Positions 42,941 through 54,304 of a DNA stretch of 64,000 nt are shown here, in pieces. The DNA is from Citrobacter gillenii (lineage in GTDB: Bacteria; Pseudomonadota; Gammaproteobacteria; Enterobacterales; Enterobacteriaceae). The notes beneath the pieces were generated by a model, which saw only the letters and a list, made by a program, of their open reading frames with translations, was not told where the DNA came from and searched no databases. The stretch is from contig NZ_SUQN01000001.1 of assembly GCF_013337685.1 (NCBI RefSeq), forward strand, positions 186,001-250,000. Direction: 5' to 3'. A program made the translations under genes and the position numbers. How positions within the stretch are numbered: the stretch's first letter is position 1; the number at the start of each line of letters is the position of its first letter.

Positions 42941-44227
42941 TCAGAATGCGTAGTTAAAGTTGGTACCGAACAGCCAGGCTTTACCTTCAGATTCGAAGGT
43001 ATATGGACCTTCTTTGATGGTCACGTTCTGCCCGTGCATATAAGAAGCACCGATGTCGATAGACGCATCTTCATTGAACGCGTAGGTCGTACCCGCGCTC
43101 AGCCACAGGCGGTCCTGGTCTGGAATGGAGATGGAGCGTTTATCCGCAGGAACCGGGCTATCGTCGTAGGCGATACCAGTACGGAACGTCCAGTTTTTAT
43201 CCATGTAGTAGGTCGTACCCAGCGCGAGGCGGTAAGAGTCCCGGAAGCCTTCTTCTTTATAGAACAATGTTTGTCCGTTGGTGCCCGTTGCTTTCAACTC
43301 CTGGAACTGACTCCAGCTGGTGTAAGCGATGCTGTAGTGAACGGCCCATTGCGGTGCTACGCGGTTATAGCCAGACAGTTCCCACATTTCCGGCAGGTTA
43401 AGCGTCAATGCGCCCGGAACGGTCGTGTTGGTTGTACCCCATGGGAACGTCACGCCAGCACCCGGTAAGCCGTTGGCCTGGCTTCTGATGCCGCTCTTAT
43501 AATCACCGTCGAAATCGATTTTAACTTCTGAACGATAGGTTAAGCCCCAGCGGTTATCTTTATCCAGCTCATACAAAATACCCGCGTTCCAGCCGTAACC
43601 CCATTCATCACCTTCCATGCTTGCAATTTTAGGGCTGACCTTCGGTAATGCTGCGGTCATTTCACCGGAATAACGTTCAATTTTGGCGTCAGCATAAACG
43701 GCGTTAAAACCAAGGCCGAAGCTCCAGCTATCATTTAGGCGATAGGCGCCGCTGAGGTTAAGGTTGACCGTTTTAAGGTCGGTCTTGCCGCCGTATTCAC
43801 CGACAATGTAGCTGTCGTTAAATTCGGTCGCCAGACCATAGTTAGAGGTGACAGACGCGCCCCAGCCAAACTGCTCGTTAATAGGCATCACGAAGTGCGC
43901 ATTCGGAACCCATGCCGTCGGGGCGATGTTGTCCGCATTGGTGCTGCGCCCGGTGTATGGCGATTTACCGGAGATATTAACGTCTGGATCGATATACACC
44001 GCACCTGCTGAGAAAGTAGGGCGATCGAACATCATGATCAGTGCCGGGTTGCGGCTGGCGTTACCTGCGTCGTCTGCGATAGCGCCTTCACCCGAATATG
44101 CCCGGCCAAGGCCAGAGGAAGAAAATTCGTTTAACTGAAAGCCTGCAGACCAGGCCTGTGTGGAAATAATTGCCACTGCGACTGCGAGAGCAGACTTTGT
44201 AAACAGGGTTTTCTGGCTCATGACCAT
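42941..44227 (-). CDS. fadL: Long-chain fatty acid outer-membrane transporter FadL
   Basis: 428-aa beta-barrel porin for long-chain fatty acids, also a phage receptor in E. coli. Signal peptide ends AWS before [13 protein letters not shown]-terminal barrel signal GTNFNYAF. It is shorter than E. coli FadL (446 aa), mainly in one loop after [14 protein letters not shown]. Two start codons (MVM) are possible. Two FadR sites lie upstream. Confidence 0.95.
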   Translation of the reverse strand: MVMSQKTLFTKSALAVAVAIISTQAWSAGFQLNEFSSSGLGRAYSGEGAIADDAGNASRNPALIMMFDRPTFSAGAVYIDPDVNISGKSPYTGRSTNADNIAPTAWVPNAHFVMPINEQFGWGASVTSNYGLATEFNDSYIVGEYGGKTDLKTVNLNLSGAYRLNDSWSFGLGFNAVYADAKIERYSGEMTAALPKVSPKIASMEGDEWGYGWNAGILYELDKDNRWGLTYRSEVKIDFDGDYKSGIRSQANGLPGAGVTFPWGTTNTTVPGALTLNLPEMWELSGYNRVAPQWAVHYSIAYTSWSQFQELKATGTNGQTLFYKEEGFRDSYRLALGTTYYMDKNWTFRTGIAYDDSPVPADKRSISIPDQDRLWLSAGTTYAFNEDASIDIGASYMHGQNVTIKEGPYTFESEGKAWLFGTNFNYAF

Positions 44228-44308
44228 AACCTCATCGATTTATTTTTATACAAACAATGTTACATGCCGTAACAGGAGCGCGAAGTGTAGGGTCTGAGGT
44301 ACCACATA

Positions 44309-44324
44309 GAAATCAGACCAGTGG
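44309..44324. promoter_or_regulatory. FadR site 1 of fadL
   Basis: On the minus strand CCACTGGTCTGATTTC, matching the known E. coli fadL downstream FadR operator. It lies about 80 bp upstream of the start codon. Confidence 0.75.
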
Positions 44325-44330
44325 CGAGAG

Positions 44331-44347
44331 TATAGGTCCGACCAGAT
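44331..44347. promoter_or_regulatory. FadR site 2 of fadL
   Basis: On the minus strand ATCTGGTCGGACCTATA, matching the stronger FadR operator overlapping the fadL promoter in E. coli. Confidence 0.75.
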
Positions 44348-44592
44348 GGAATGTTGCAAGTATGTTTATAAGTTTTTTCAAATATGATCTTAAAAACGCG
44401 ATCCAGCTGGCAAAATTGCGGGGATGCGCACTCACCTGTTCGGGCGATTTTTGTTTTGGATCATTTTTAAGTGTGATTTCGGTCGCTTATCGCATTTCGC
44501 ACAATTAACGACTGGAGAGGAGGATAATGGGAGCGTAAAATATCCCCAACGTTTATCTGGCACCCTTGGTGCGAATACAGAGGAAATCTACA
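44348..44592. other. fadL / yfcZ intergenic remainder
   Basis: Together with the FadR sites this 365-bp gap (44228-44592) holds no gene. The yfcZ-proximal end has an AGAGGAAAT ribosome-binding region; nothing else was recognised. Confidence 0.5.
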
Positions 44593-44877
44593 ATGAGTAA
44601 ATGCAGTGCTGATGAAACCCCGGTTTGCTGCTGTATGGATGTTGGTACCATCATGGACAACACCGATTGCACCGCGTCATACAGCCGTGTGTTCGCGACT
44701 CGCGCACAGGCAGAAGAAACGCTGGCTGCTCTCACCGAGAAGGCGCGTGGCGTAGAATCTGAGCCTTGCCAAATCACCCCAACCTTTACTGAAGAAGCTG
44801 AGGGTGTTCGTCTGGATATCGATTTTGTTTTCGCCTGTGAAGCCGAAACCCTGATCTTCCAGCTGGGTCTGCGTTAA
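44593..44877 (+). CDS. yfcZ: YfcZ/YiiS-family protein
   Basis: 94-aa protein of unknown function. It carries a cysteine triplet near the N-terminus (ETPVCCCMDVGTIMDN), conserved in the family, and a C-terminal ferredoxin-like strand (VRLDIDFVFACEAETLIFQLGLR). Start at MSKCSADE with AGAGGAAAT upstream. It lies between fadL and fadI but is not part of the fad operon. Confidence 0.92.
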   Translation: MSKCSADETPVCCCMDVGTIMDNTDCTASYSRVFATRAQAEETLAALTEKARGVESEPCQITPTFTEEAEGVRLDIDFVFACEAETLIFQLGLR

Positions 44878-45010
44878 TCCCTTCTTTCAGTGCCCTTGCC
44901 ACCTTCTGACAAGGGCATTTTCGTAACAAGCAGTGATTATTCACTGTGCCATAGCTCCCACTTTCATTTCTCTCCACTTGGCTAAATGTAAAAAATTGGT
45001 TAAGACTGTG

Positions 45011-45027
45011 ATCAGGTCAGACCACTT
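45011..45027. promoter_or_regulatory. FadR site upstream of fadI
   Basis: On the minus strand AAGTGGTCTGACCTGAT, a close match to the FadR consensus, 27 bp before the fadI start codon. Confidence 0.7.
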
Positions 45028-45053
45028 ATTTTATTTTTTAACAGGGGAGTGTT

Positions 45054-46364
45054 ATGAGTCAGGCTTTACCGCTGGTTACCCGTCAGGGCGATCGCATCGC
45101 CATTGTGAGCGGATTGCGTACGCCTTTTGCCCGTCAGGCAACCGCGTTTCATGGCATTCCCGCCGTTGATTTGGGAAAAATGGTCGTCGGTGAGTTGCTG
45201 GCGCGCAGTGAAATTCCTGCCGATGCCATTGAGCAACTGGTTTTTGGCCAGGTTGTGCAAATGCCGGAAGCGCCCAATATCGCCCGTGAAATTGTGCTGG
45301 GCACCGGGATGAACGTACATACCGATGCCTACAGCGTGAGCAGAGCCTGCGCCACCAGTTTTCAGGCGGTGGCGAATGTCGCGGAAAGCCTGATGGCAGG
45401 AACCATCCGTGCGGGTATTGCTGGCGGGGCCGACTCCTCTTCCGTGCTGCCAATTGGCGTCAGCAAAAAGTTGGCGCGGGTGTTGGTGGACGTCAATAAA
45501 GCCCGCACCACCGGTCAGCGGCTGAAGCTTTTTTCCCGACTGCGTTTGCGCGACCTGATGCCGGTTCCACCTGCAGTTGCTGAGTATTCCACCGGCTTAC
45601 GTATGGGGGATACGGCAGAGCAAATGGCGAAAACCTACGGCATCACGCGTGAGCAGCAGGATGCTCTGGCGTACCGTTCGCATCAGCGAGCCGCTCAGGC
45701 CTGGGCCGAAGGCAAACTGGCAGACGAGGTGATGACCACCTATGCTCCGCCGTTTAAAGATCCCTTCTCAGAAGATAACAATATTCGCGGAAACTCTACG
45801 CTGGCGGATTACGCCAAACTGCGCCCGGCGTTTGACCGTAAACATGGCACCGTCACGGCGGCAAACAGTACACCGTTGACCGACGGCGCTGCTGCGGTGA
45901 TTTTGATGACGGAGTCCCGGGCGAAAGAGCTGGGACTGGTGCCGCTGGGCTATCTACGCAGTTTTGCGTTTACTGCCATCGACGTCTGGCAGGATATGCT
46001 GCTGGGCCCGGCGTGGTCGACGCCGCTGGCTCTGGAGCGCGCGGGCCTGACTCTGGCCGATCTCACGCTGATTGATATGCATGAAGCCTTTGCCGCGCAG
46101 ACGCTGGCGAATATTCAACTGCTTGGCAGCGAACGTTTTGCTCGTGACGTTCTGGGTAGGGCACATGCCACTGGCGAAGTGGATGACAGCAAATTTAACG
46201 TGCTGGGCGGTTCGATTGCCTACGGACACCCTTTCGCCGCGACCGGCGCGCGCATGATCACCCAAACGCTGCATGAATTACGGCGTCGTGGTGGTGGGTT
46301 TGGTTTGGTCACCGCGTGTGCGGCGGGTGGTCTGGGTGCGGCAATGGTTCTGGAGGCGGAATAA
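45054..46364 (+). CDS. fadI: 3-ketoacyl-CoA thiolase FadI
   Basis: 436-aa thiolase, the anaerobic beta-oxidation beta-subunit. Catalytic Cys in [13 protein letters not shown], His in [12 protein letters not shown] and Cys in [22 protein letters not shown]. Its stop overlaps the fadJ start (TAATG), so the two subunits are translationally coupled. Confidence 0.97.
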   Translation: MSQALPLVTRQGDRIAIVSGLRTPFARQATAFHGIPAVDLGKMVVGELLARSEIPADAIEQLVFGQVVQMPEAPNIAREIVLGTGMNVHTDAYSVSRACATSFQAVANVAESLMAGTIRAGIAGGADSSSVLPIGVSKKLARVLVDVNKARTTGQRLKLFSRLRLRDLMPVPPAVAEYSTGLRMGDTAEQMAKTYGITREQQDALAYRSHQRAAQAWAEGKLADEVMTTYAPPFKDPFSEDNNIRGNSTLADYAKLRPAFDRKHGTVTAANSTPLTDGAAAVILMTESRAKELGLVPLGYLRSFAFTAIDVWQDMLLGPAWSTPLALERAGLTLADLTLIDMHEAFAAQTLANIQLLGSERFARDVLGRAHATGEVDDSKFNVLGGSIAYGHPFAATGARMITQTLHELRRRGGGFGLVTACAAGGLGAAMVLEAE

Positions 46365-48511
46365 TGGAAATGGCATCGGCTTTTACGCTACACGTGCGTC
46401 TGGATAACGTGGCGGTGGTCTCCATTGATGTGCCCGGAGAGAAAATGAATACCCTGAAAGCAGAGTTTGCTTCTCAGGTGCGGGCTATTTTGAAACAAAT
46501 TCGCGATAACAAAGATCTGCGTGGCGTGGTGTTTATTTCGGCGAAGCCGGATAATTTCATCGCCGGGGCGGATATCAATATGATCGGCAACTGCCGCAGT
46601 GCGCAGGAAGCCGAAACCCTGGCTCGTCAGGGGCAACAGATGATGGCGGAAATTAATGCGTTGCCGATCCCGGTTATCGCTGCCATTCACGGTGCCTGTC
46701 TGGGCGGCGGTCTGGAGATGGCGCTGGCGTGTCATAGCCGCATTTGTACTGATGACGTTAAAACCGTGCTGGGCCTGCCGGAAGTACAGCTTGGTCTGTT
46801 ACCCGGCTCTGGCGGCACGCAGCGGTTGCCCCGTCTGATTGGCGTTAGCACTGCGCTGGACATGATCCTGACCGGCAAACAATTACGCGCTAAACAGGCG
46901 CTGAAAGTGGGGTTGGTGGACGAGGTTGTGCCGCAGACCATTTTGCTGGAAGCAGCGGTGGAACTGGCTAAAAAGGAGAGTTCGGTACACCATAGCCTGC
47001 CGGTACGGGAACGCATTCTGGCCGGACCGCTGGGGCGGGCGCTGCTGTTCCGTATGGTCGGTAAAAAGACCGCACAGAAAACGCAGGGAAATTACCCTGC
47101 AACCCATCGTATTCTTGAGGTGATCGAGACTGGTCTGGCGCAGGGCAGCAGCAGCGGCTATGACGCCGAAGCCCGCGCGTTTGGTGAGCTGGCGATGACG
47201 CCGCAGTCTCAGGCTCTGCGTAACGTCTTTTTTGCAAACACCGACGTGAAAAAAGATCCCGGTAGCGAGGTACAACCCGGTCCGCTAAACAGCGTCGGGG
47301 TTCTGGGCGGGGGTCTGATGGGCGGGGGAATTGCCTACGTGACGGCCTGCAAAGGCGGCTTGCCGGTGCGTATCAAAGATATCAATGCTAAGGGAATCAA
47401 CCACGCGCTGAAATACAGTTGGGATCAGCTTGAAACAAAAGTTCGCCGCCGCCATCTCAAAGCCGGCGAGCGTGACAAACAGCTGGCGCTGATTTCAGGC
47501 ACCACCGATTTTCGCGGTTTTGCGCATCGAGATCTGGTAATTGAGGCAGTGTTTGAAGATCTGGCGTTGAAACAACAGATGGTGGCAGATGTTGAGCACA
47601 ATTGTGCGCCTCATACCATTTTTGCCTCCAACACCTCATCTCTACCCATTGGCGACATTGCGGCCAATGCGGCGCGACCTGAGCAGGTCATTGGTTTGCA
47701 CTTCTTTAGTCCGGTAGAAAAAATGCCGCTAGTGGAAGTTATTCCTCATACAACTACGTCCGAACGCACTATTGCCACCACGGTTAAACTGGCGAAAAAA
47801 CAGGGGAAAACGCCGATTGTGGTGCAGGATAAGGCCGGGTTCTATGTAAATCGCATTCTTGCTCCGTACATCAACGAAGCTATCCGCTTATTGACCGAGG
47901 GCGAGCGCGTTGAGCAGATTGATGCTGCGCTGGTAAAGTTTGGTTTTCCGGTAGGGCCAATCCAACTTTTGGATGAGGTCGGAATTGATACAGGCACTAA
48001 AATTATACCTGTACTGGAAGCCGCTTACGGTGAACGTTTTAGCGCACCTGCAAATATTGTTGCTTCAATTTTGAATGATGATCGCAAAGGTAGAAAAAAT
48101 GGTCGGGGTTTCTATCTTTATGGTGCGAAAGGGCGTAAAAGCAAAAAACAGGTCGACCCTGCAATTTATACGCTTATTGGCGTTCAGGGACAGAGCAGAC
48201 TCAGTGGCCCGCAGATTGCAGAGCGGTGTGTCATGTTAATGCTCAACGAAGCGGCACGCTGTTTCGATGAGAAGATTATCCGCAGCGCACGCGATGGTGA
48301 CATCGGCGCTGTGTTTGGTATTGGTTTTCCGCCATTCCTCGGCGGCCCGTTCCGGTATATGGACTCCCTCGGGGCGGGTGAAGTGGTTGCGGTTCTGCAA
48401 CGACTGACCACACAGTATGGTTCCCGGTTTACGCCGTGTGAACCGTTACTGCAGATGGCGGAACGCGGAGAGAGTTTCTGGAAACACGGGGAAACTGACC
48501 TGAATTCATGA
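46364..48511 (+). CDS. fadJ: Bifunctional enoyl-CoA hydratase / 3-hydroxyacyl-CoA dehydrogenase FadJ
   Basis: 715-aa alpha-subunit of the anaerobic beta-oxidation complex with FadI. N-terminal crotonase domain ([34 protein letters not shown]) and C-terminal dehydrogenase with NAD motif [15 protein letters not shown] and [15 protein letters not shown]. Start MEMASAF overlaps the fadI stop. The segment around 47950-48200 has noticeably more A/T-ending codons than the rest. Confidence 0.97.
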   Translation: MEMASAFTLHVRLDNVAVVSIDVPGEKMNTLKAEFASQVRAILKQIRDNKDLRGVVFISAKPDNFIAGADINMIGNCRSAQEAETLARQGQQMMAEINALPIPVIAAIHGACLGGGLEMALACHSRICTDDVKTVLGLPEVQLGLLPGSGGTQRLPRLIGVSTALDMILTGKQLRAKQALKVGLVDEVVPQTILLEAAVELAKKESSVHHSLPVRERILAGPLGRALLFRMVGKKTAQKTQGNYPATHRILEVIETGLAQGSSSGYDAEARAFGELAMTPQSQALRNVFFANTDVKKDPGSEVQPGPLNSVGVLGGGLMGGGIAYVTACKGGLPVRIKDINAKGINHALKYSWDQLETKVRRRHLKAGERDKQLALISGTTDFRGFAHRDLVIEAVFEDLALKQQMVADVEHNCAPHTIFASNTSSLPIGDIAANAARPEQVIGLHFFSPVEKMPLVEVIPHTTTSERTIATTVKLAKKQGKTPIVVQDKAGFYVNRILAPYINEAIRLLTEGERVEQIDAALVKFGFPVGPIQLLDEVGIDTGTKIIPVLEAAYGERFSAPANIVASILNDDRKGRKNGRGFYLYGAKGRKSKKQVDPAIYTLIGVQGQSRLSGPQIAERCVMLMLNEAARCFDEKIIRSARDGDIGAVFGIGFPPFLGGPFRYMDSLGAGEVVAVLQRLTTQYGSRFTPCEPLLQMAERGESFWKHGETDLNS

Positions 48512-48719
48512 GGTCAAAGGTAAGATGAATCCGCACCGAATGTACGAGTCAAGCTCAAAATGTAAACAGAGATTGACTATACTTACGCCATTAAGGTAAA
48601 AAACAGCGTTTCATTCGGTGAATGGATAAGGCACAATGCCGGCCACCACACATTTACCCTCGCCAATAGGGGCGTTGGCTAAAGGTGTTGGTGTTTCTGG
48701 TTAACAAAAGCGGTGCAAT
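48512..48719 (+). promoter_or_regulatory. fadJ / sixA intergenic region
   Basis: 208 bp, no gene. Should hold the sixA promoter; a TTGACT-containing sequence (48573-48578) may be its -35, followed by TATACT-like DNA only 1-7 bp later, so I do not define a promoter. Confidence 0.3.
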
Positions 48720-49205
48720 ATGCAAGTTTTTATCATGCGTCACGGCGACGCGGCCCTCGATGCCGCCAGTGATTCGGTTCGTCCCTTAACCTCCTGCGGT
48801 TGTGACGAATCTCGCCTGATGGCGAACTGGCTGAAAGGTCAAAAAGTGGATATCGAACGTGTTCTGGTGAGCCCGTTCCTGCGAGCCGAACAAACGCTGG
48901 ATGTGGTCGGGGAATGTATGAACCTGCCAACCGGTGTGGATGTTTTGCCGGAGCTGACTCCCTGCGGCGATGTCGGTCTGGTCAGCGCCTATTTACAGGC
49001 ACTGACCAATGAAGGTGTCGCTACGGCGCTGGTCATTTCTCACCTGCCTTTGGTGGGATATCTGGTGTCCGAGCTGTGTCCGGGTGAAACGCCGCCGATG
49101 TTTACCACATCTGCGATTGCCAGCGTCACGCTTGATGAGAGCGGAAAGGGCGTTTTCAACTGGCAGATGAGCCCGTGTAATCTGAAGATGGCGAAAGCGA
49201 TATAG
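48720..49205 (+). CDS. sixA: Phosphohistidine phosphatase SixA
   Basis: 161-aa histidine-phosphatase-superfamily enzyme. The RHG motif MRHGDAA (His8) is the catalytic core and the second histidine is in LVISHLPLVGY. In E. coli it dephosphorylates the ArcB HPt domain and the nitrogen PTS carrier NPr. Full length. Confidence 0.97.
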   Translation: MQVFIMRHGDAALDAASDSVRPLTSCGCDESRLMANWLKGQKVDIERVLVSPFLRAEQTLDVVGECMNLPTGVDVLPELTPCGDVGLVSAYLQALTNEGVATALVISHLPLVGYLVSELCPGETPPMFTTSAIASVTLDESGKGVFNWQMSPCNLKMAKAI

Positions 49206-49214
49206 TCGTTTCGT

Positions 49215-49253
49215 TGGCCGGATCAAGCGCGAGCGCAGCCATCCGGTAAAACG
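49215..49253. repeat. REP element after sixA
   Basis: GGCCGGATCAAGCGCGAGCGCAGCCATCCGG, a typical REP palindromic unit between sixA and the sixA/smrB terminator. Confidence 0.7.
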
Positions 49254-49274
49254 TCTTTGACATGAGCCTGCAAT

Positions 49275-49302
49275 AAAAAGAGCCGCAACTGCGGCTCTTT
49301 TT
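49275..49302. terminator. Bidirectional terminator between sixA and smrB
   Basis: 12-bp perfect stem AAAAAGAGCCGC / GCGGCTCTTTTT with an AACT loop; it serves both convergent genes. Confidence 0.92.
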
Positions 49303-49313
49303 GTTTTCCGTTC

Positions 49314-49865
49314 TCAGGGAAGTTCGGGCGGTAACCACTCTTCCACTTCAATCAGTACCAGCAGCGCGGCGTCGCCGCCGTACTCTTTAGGCGCCTGATG
49401 AAAAGCCATCACGTGCGGATGTTGCGCCAGCCAAAGCGGCGTTTGCTGTTTCAGAACGTGCTTTCCGTGGCCGTGCATGACGCAGGCGCAGAAGACGTGT
49501 TCACGACGACAGGCGGCAATCAGCGCCCCGAGTTCCTGTTTAGCCTGCTGTTGCGTCAGCCCGTGTAAATCAAGAAACAGTTCCGGGGAGTAGTCACCAC
49601 GGCGCATTTTCTTCAGTTCAAAGTGGCTGACGTCGGCCCGCAGATATCTGACCGGACCCTCTGTATTCAACAGCGGCTGAAACTCATCAGAGAAATAGTG
49701 GCTGGCATCAGCCTGTTCCTGCAACAGCCTTTTAACCGGCACCTCGGTGATTTTTTTACGCGGCGGTCGATGGACAATCGTGTCCTGCTTAATTTGACGA
49801 GTGCCGGTCATCAACTGGCGAAACAGCGTCTGATCCTCCTCGCTGAGCGATGTTTTCTTTTTCAT
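49314..49865 (-). CDS. smrB: Ribosome rescue endonuclease SmrB
   Basis: 183-aa Smr-domain protein (formerly YfcN) that cleaves mRNA between collided ribosomes. C-terminal Smr domain has [15 protein letters not shown] and [13 protein letters not shown]. The N-terminal helical extension ([17 protein letters not shown]) is ribosome-binding in the E. coli protein. Divergent from prmB. Confidence 0.95.
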   Translation of the reverse strand: MKKKTSLSEEDQTLFRQLMTGTRQIKQDTIVHRPPRKKITEVPVKRLLQEQADASHYFSDEFQPLLNTEGPVRYLRADVSHFELKKMRRGDYSPELFLDLHGLTQQQAKQELGALIAACRREHVFCACVMHGHGKHVLKQQTPLWLAQHPHVMAFHQAPKEYGGDAALLVLIEVEEWLPPELP

Positions 49866-50031
49866 TTGAGCGTCTCATCTTTTATTTTCCGTTAGTTTAA
49901 CCCGACTCGATGGGCATCCGATCGCTTAAAACGCAATTTTCGCGCTCAGGCTCGGCGTGAATGCTGATTTATCGCCGTCTTCGTGGCAAACTAGCCGCCG
50001 AATTTAATACGAGCATGCCCTGGAGGAATAC

Positions 50032-50964
50032 GTGGATAAAATTTTCGTTGATGAAGCAGTGAGTGAACTGCATACCATTCAGGACATGTTGCGTTGGGCG
50101 GTCAGCCGTTTTAGCGCGGCGAATATCTGGTATGGTCACGGGACGGATAACCCATGGGATGAGGCGGTACAACTGGTGCTGCCGTCACTCTACCTGCCGC
50201 TGGATATTCCTGAAGATATGCGCACTGCGCGCCTGACCTCCAGCGAACGCCACCGTATTGTTGAGCGCGTAATTCGCCGCGTTAACGAGCGTATCCCGGT
50301 TGCCTACCTGACCAACAAAGCCTGGTTCTGCGGTCACGAATTCTATGTTGATGAACGCGTGCTGGTGCCGCGCTCACCGATTGCCGAGCTGATCAATAAT
50401 CGCTTTGCCGGTATTATCAGCGAGCAGCCGCAGCACATTCTCGATATGTGTACCGGCAGCGGCTGTATTGCTATTGCCTGCGCGTATGCCTTCCCGGAAG
50501 CCGAAGTGGACGCGGTGGATATTTCCACTGACGCCCTGGCGGTGACCGAGCACAATATTGAAGAGCATGGTCTGATCAATCACGTGACGCCGATCCGCTC
50601 CGATCTGTTCCGTGACCTGCTGAAAGTACAGTATGACCTGATTGTGACCAACCCGCCGTATGTGGATGCGGAAGATATGTCCGATCTGCCGAATGAGTAT
50701 CGCCACGAACCTGAGCTGGGCCTGGCGTCCGGAAGTGATGGGCTGAAGCTGACCCGTCGCATTCTTGGCAATGCGCCGGACTACCTGTCAGACAACGGTA
50801 TTCTGATTTGTGAAGTCGGTAACAGCATGGTACATCTGATGGAACAATATCCGGACGTGCCGTTTACGTGGCTGGAATTCGACAACGGCGGTGATGGCGT
50901 ATTCATGCTGACCAAAGCGCAGCTGATTGCCGCTCGCGAACATTTCAGCATCTATAAAGATTAA
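50032..50964 (+). CDS. prmB: Ribosomal protein L3 glutamine methyltransferase PrmB
   Basis: 310-aa SAM-dependent enzyme that methylates Gln150 of L3. GTG start with SD GGAGGA. SAM-binding [21 protein letters not shown] and the substrate motif [11 protein letters not shown] are visible. First of a same-strand series prmB-aroC-mepA-yfcA-epmC-yfcL. Confidence 0.97.
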   Translation: MDKIFVDEAVSELHTIQDMLRWAVSRFSAANIWYGHGTDNPWDEAVQLVLPSLYLPLDIPEDMRTARLTSSERHRIVERVIRRVNERIPVAYLTNKAWFCGHEFYVDERVLVPRSPIAELINNRFAGIISEQPQHILDMCTGSGCIAIACAYAFPEAEVDAVDISTDALAVTEHNIEEHGLINHVTPIRSDLFRDLLKVQYDLIVTNPPYVDAEDMSDLPNEYRHEPELGLASGSDGLKLTRRILGNAPDYLSDNGILICEVGNSMVHLMEQYPDVPFTWLEFDNGGDGVFMLTKAQLIAAREHFSIYKD

Positions 50965-51001
50965 CGACACGCGCACACACAACAACGATAACGGAGCGGT
51001 G

Positions 51002-52087
51002 ATGGCAGGAAACACAATTGGACAACTCTTTCGCGTAACGACCTTCGGTGAATCACACGGGCTGGCGCTCGGCTGTATCGTTGATGGTGTTCCGCCGGGT
51101 ATTCCGCTGACAGAAGCTGATCTGCAGCACGATCTCGACAGACGTCGTCCGGGAACCTCGCGTTACACCACGCAGCGTCGCGAGCCGGATCAGGTGAAAA
51201 TCCTTTCCGGCGTGTTTGACGGCGTCACCACCGGCACCAGTATTGGCCTGTTGATTGAAAATACCGATCAGCGTTCGCAGGATTACGGCGCCATTAAGGA
51301 TGTTTTTCGTCCAGGCCATGCCGACTACACCTACGAGCAGAAATACGGCGTGCGTGACTACCGTGGCGGCGGGCGTTCGTCCGCGCGCGAAACGGCAATG
51401 CGCGTGGCGGCCGGGGCGATTGCCAAAAAATACCTGGCGGAAAAATTCGGCGTCGAAATCCGCGGATGCCTGACCCAAATGGGCAATATTCCGCTGGAAA
51501 TTAAAGACTGGTCTCAGGTCGAACAAAACCCGTTCTTTTGCCCGGATCCGGACAAAATCACCGCGCTGGATGAACTGATGCGCGCACTCAAGAAAGAGGG
51601 TGACTCCATCGGTGCAAAAGTGACCGTGGTTGCAAGCGGTGTACCGGCCGGTCTCGGCGAACCTGTTTTTGACCGTCTGGATGCTGACATCGCCCATGCG
51701 TTGATGAGCATTAATGCGGTGAAAGGCGTGGAGATTGGCGACGGCTTCGACGTTGTTGCGTTGCGCGGTAGTCAGAACCGTGATGAAATCACCAAAGAGG
51801 GTTTCCAGAGTAACCATGCTGGCGGCATTCTGGGGGGCATCAGCAGCGGGCAACAAATTGTTGCACATATGGCGCTGAAACCGACTTCCAGTATTACCGT
51901 TCCCGGGCGCACTATTAACCGCTTTGGCGAAGAAGTCGAGATGATAACCAAAGGACGTCACGATCCGTGCGTTGGGATCCGTGCGGTGCCGATCGCAGAA
52001 GCCATGCTGGCGATTGTGCTGATGGATCACCTGCTGCGTCAGCGGGCGCAGAATGCGGATGTAAAGACTGACATTCCACGCTGGTAA
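51002..52087 (+). CDS. aroC: Chorismate synthase
   Basis: 361-aa flavin-dependent enzyme forming chorismate from EPSP, the last common step of aromatic synthesis. Signatures: [37 protein letters not shown] and the C-terminal [14 protein letters not shown] take the MAGNTIGQ start, as in E. coli; the frame is open 25 codons earlier. A long minus-strand open frame over it is a shadow. Confidence 0.99.
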   Translation: MAGNTIGQLFRVTTFGESHGLALGCIVDGVPPGIPLTEADLQHDLDRRRPGTSRYTTQRREPDQVKILSGVFDGVTTGTSIGLLIENTDQRSQDYGAIKDVFRPGHADYTYEQKYGVRDYRGGGRSSARETAMRVAAGAIAKKYLAEKFGVEIRGCLTQMGNIPLEIKDWSQVEQNPFFCPDPDKITALDELMRALKKEGDSIGAKVTVVASGVPAGLGEPVFDRLDADIAHALMSINAVKGVEIGDGFDVVALRGSQNRDEITKEGFQSNHAGGILGGISSGQQIVAHMALKPTSSITVPGRTINRFGEEVEMITKGRHDPCVGIRAVPIAEAMLAIVLMDHLLRQRAQNADVKTDIPRW

Positions 52088-52090
52088 GAA

Positions 52091-52915
52091 ATGAAAAAAA
52101 CGGCACTTGCGGCGCTGGCACTGTTTGCCAGTTCGGCCTGCCTGGCGGCGACGCCCTGGCAGAAAATTACCCACCCGGTGGCAGGTAGCGCGCAGTCTAT
52201 CGGCGCGTTTTCCAATGGCTGCATTGTGGGGGCAGAGACGCTGCCCGTACAGTCCGAACACTATCAGGTGATGCGCACCGATCAACGTCGCTATTTTGGT
52301 CATCCTGACCTGGTGACGTTCATCCAGCGTCTGAGTACCCAGGCCAATAATCTGGGACTGGGGACGGTGTTAATCGGCGATATGGGTATGCCGGCCGGTG
52401 GACGTTTCAACGGCGGACACGCCAGCCACCAGACGGGGCTGGATGTCGATATTTTCCTGCAACTGCCAAAGACGCGCTGGACGCAGTCGCAACTGCTGCG
52501 ACCACAGGCGCTGGATCTGGTCGCTCAGGATGGCAAACGTGTCGTACCGTCACTGTGGAAGCCGGAGATTTTCAGTCTGATCAGGCTGGCGGCAAAAGAT
52601 AATGATGTAACGCGTATTTTCGTGAATCCGGCAATTAAACAGCAACTTTGTCTGGATGCAGGGAGCGACAGGGACTGGTTACGTAAAGTGCGGCCATGGT
52701 TCCAACACCGTGCACATATGCATGTCCGGTTACGTTGTCCTGCCGACAGTCTTGAGTGCGAAGATCAACCGTTACCTCCACCGGGTGATGGCTGTGGCGC
52801 GGAGCTGCAAAGCTGGTTCGAACCTCCTAAACCGGGAACCACTAAGCCTGAGAAGAAGACACCGCCTCCGTTGCCGCCTTCCTGCCAGGCGCTACTGGAT
52901 GAGCATGTACTTTAA
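52091..52915 (+). CDS. mepA: Penicillin-insensitive murein endopeptidase MepA
   Basis: 274-aa periplasmic LAS-family zinc metallopeptidase cleaving D-Ala-meso-DAP crosslinks. Signal peptide [20 protein letters not shown]; metal ligands in [15 protein letters not shown] and HRAHMHVRL; six cysteines and a Pro-rich C-terminus. It starts 3 bp after aroC and its stop overlaps yfcA by 1 bp. Confidence 0.97.
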   Translation: MKKTALAALALFASSACLAATPWQKITHPVAGSAQSIGAFSNGCIVGAETLPVQSEHYQVMRTDQRRYFGHPDLVTFIQRLSTQANNLGLGTVLIGDMGMPAGGRFNGGHASHQTGLDVDIFLQLPKTRWTQSQLLRPQALDLVAQDGKRVVPSLWKPEIFSLIRLAAKDNDVTRIFVNPAIKQQLCLDAGSDRDWLRKVRPWFQHRAHMHVRLRCPADSLECEDQPLPPPGDGCGAELQSWFEPPKPGTTKPEKKTPPPLPPSCQALLDEHVL

Positions 52916-53724
52916 TGGATAATTTTGCCGATCTGTTTATGGTGTCTCCGCTGCTGTTGGGCGTTCTTTTTTTTGTGGCCATTCTGGCGGGATTTATTGA
53001 TTCCCTGGCGGGTGGCGGCGGTTTACTCACCATTCCTGCGCTGATGGCCGCAGGCATGCCGCCAGCTCAGGCGCTGGCAACGAATAAACTGCAAGCCTGC
53101 GGAGGGTCCATCTCCGCTTCGCTCTATTTTATCCGCCGTGGCGTGGTGAACCTGGCTGACCAGAAGCTTAATATCGCCATGACCTTCATCGGCTCAATGA
53201 GCGGCGCGCTGCTGGTCCAGCATGTGCAGTCGGACATTTTGCGCCAGATCCTGCCGATTCTGGTTATCTGTATCGGTCTCTACTTTCTGTTAATGCCTAA
53301 GCTGGGTGAAGAAGACCGACAGCGTCGGCTGTACGGCCTGCCTTTTGCGCTGGTCGCCGGGGGCTGCGTCGGTTTTTACGATGGCTTTTTTGGCCCGGCA
53401 GCCGGATCGTTTTACGCGCTGGCCTTTGTCATGCTGTGCGGTTACAACCTGGCGAAATCCACGGCGCACGCCAAAGTCTTGAATGCCACCTCGAATATCG
53501 GCGGGCTGCTGCTGTTCGCGCTGGGTGGCAAAGTGATTTGGGCCACCGGTTTTGTGATGCTCATCGGTCAATTTATTGGCGCACGAATGGGGTCGCGACT
53601 GGTCCTCAGCAAAGGACAAAAACTGATTCGGCCAATGATCGTCATTGTCTCCGCAGTGATGAGCGCCAAGCTACTTTATGATAATCATGGACAGGAGATT
53701 CTCCACTGGCTGGGGATGAACTAA
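52915..53724 (+). CDS. yfcA: TSUP-family membrane protein YfcA
   Basis: 269-aa inner-membrane protein of the TauE/SafE (TSUP) anion exporter family with about eight segments. Conserved GFIDSLAGGGGLLTIPAL and GFYDGFFGPAAGSFYALAF. Substrate unknown. It overlaps mepA and epmC by one base each, so is translationally coupled. Confidence 0.94.
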   Translation: MDNFADLFMVSPLLLGVLFFVAILAGFIDSLAGGGGLLTIPALMAAGMPPAQALATNKLQACGGSISASLYFIRRGVVNLADQKLNIAMTFIGSMSGALLVQHVQSDILRQILPILVICIGLYFLLMPKLGEEDRQRRLYGLPFALVAGGCVGFYDGFFGPAAGSFYALAFVMLCGYNLAKSTAHAKVLNATSNIGGLLLFALGGKVIWATGFVMLIGQFIGARMGSRLVLSKGQKLIRPMIVIVSAVMSAKLLYDNHGQEILHWLGMN

Positions 53725-54272
53725 TGAATACGACCCATCACTATGAACAGTTAATTGATATTTTTAACGGCTGCTTTGCCGATGAATTTAATACCCGTCT
53801 GATTAAAGGCGATGACGAACCGATCTACCTTCCTGCAGATACAGAATTGCCGTATCACCGGATCGTTTTTGCCCATGGCTACTACGCCAGTGCACTACAT
53901 GAAATTTCACACTGGTGCATTGCCGGTAAAGCGCGCCGTGAACTGGTCGACTTTGGTTACTGGTACTGCCCGGACGGGCGTGACGCTAAAACACAATGTC
54001 AGTTTGAAGACGTGGAAGTGAAACCCCAGGCATTTGACTGGCTGTTCTGCATGGCGGCGGGCTATCCGTTTAACGTTAGCTGCGACAACCTGGAAGGGGA
54101 CTTTGAACCGGATCGCGTGGTGTTCCAGCGGCGTGTTCATGCTCAGGTGATGGCGTATCTGGAAAACGGCATTCCTGAACGTCCGGCGTGTTTTATTCGT
54201 GCGTTACAGAATTATTATCACACGCCTGAACTTAAGGCGGAACAATTCCCGTGGCCCGAAGCGCTCAACTGA
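53724..54272 (+). CDS. epmC: Elongation factor P hydroxylase EpmC
   Basis: 182-aa protein that hydroxylates Lys34 of EF-P after beta-lysylation by EpmA/EpmB. The metal-site segment HEISHWCIAG is clear, and the length is as in E. coli (YfcM). Its ATG overlaps the yfcA stop. Confidence 0.95.
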   Translation: MNTTHHYEQLIDIFNGCFADEFNTRLIKGDDEPIYLPADTELPYHRIVFAHGYYASALHEISHWCIAGKARRELVDFGYWYCPDGRDAKTQCQFEDVEVKPQAFDWLFCMAAGYPFNVSCDNLEGDFEPDRVVFQRRVHAQVMAYLENGIPERPACFIRALQNYYHTPELKAEQFPWPEALN

Positions 54273-54304
54273 AGCGGCTGCCACGTTTACAATGAGGAAA
54301 TAAG

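Noticed and set aside
51053-52303. 416-codon open frame antisense to aroC
   Set aside because: Shadow of the G+C-rich aroC reading frame; no family features.
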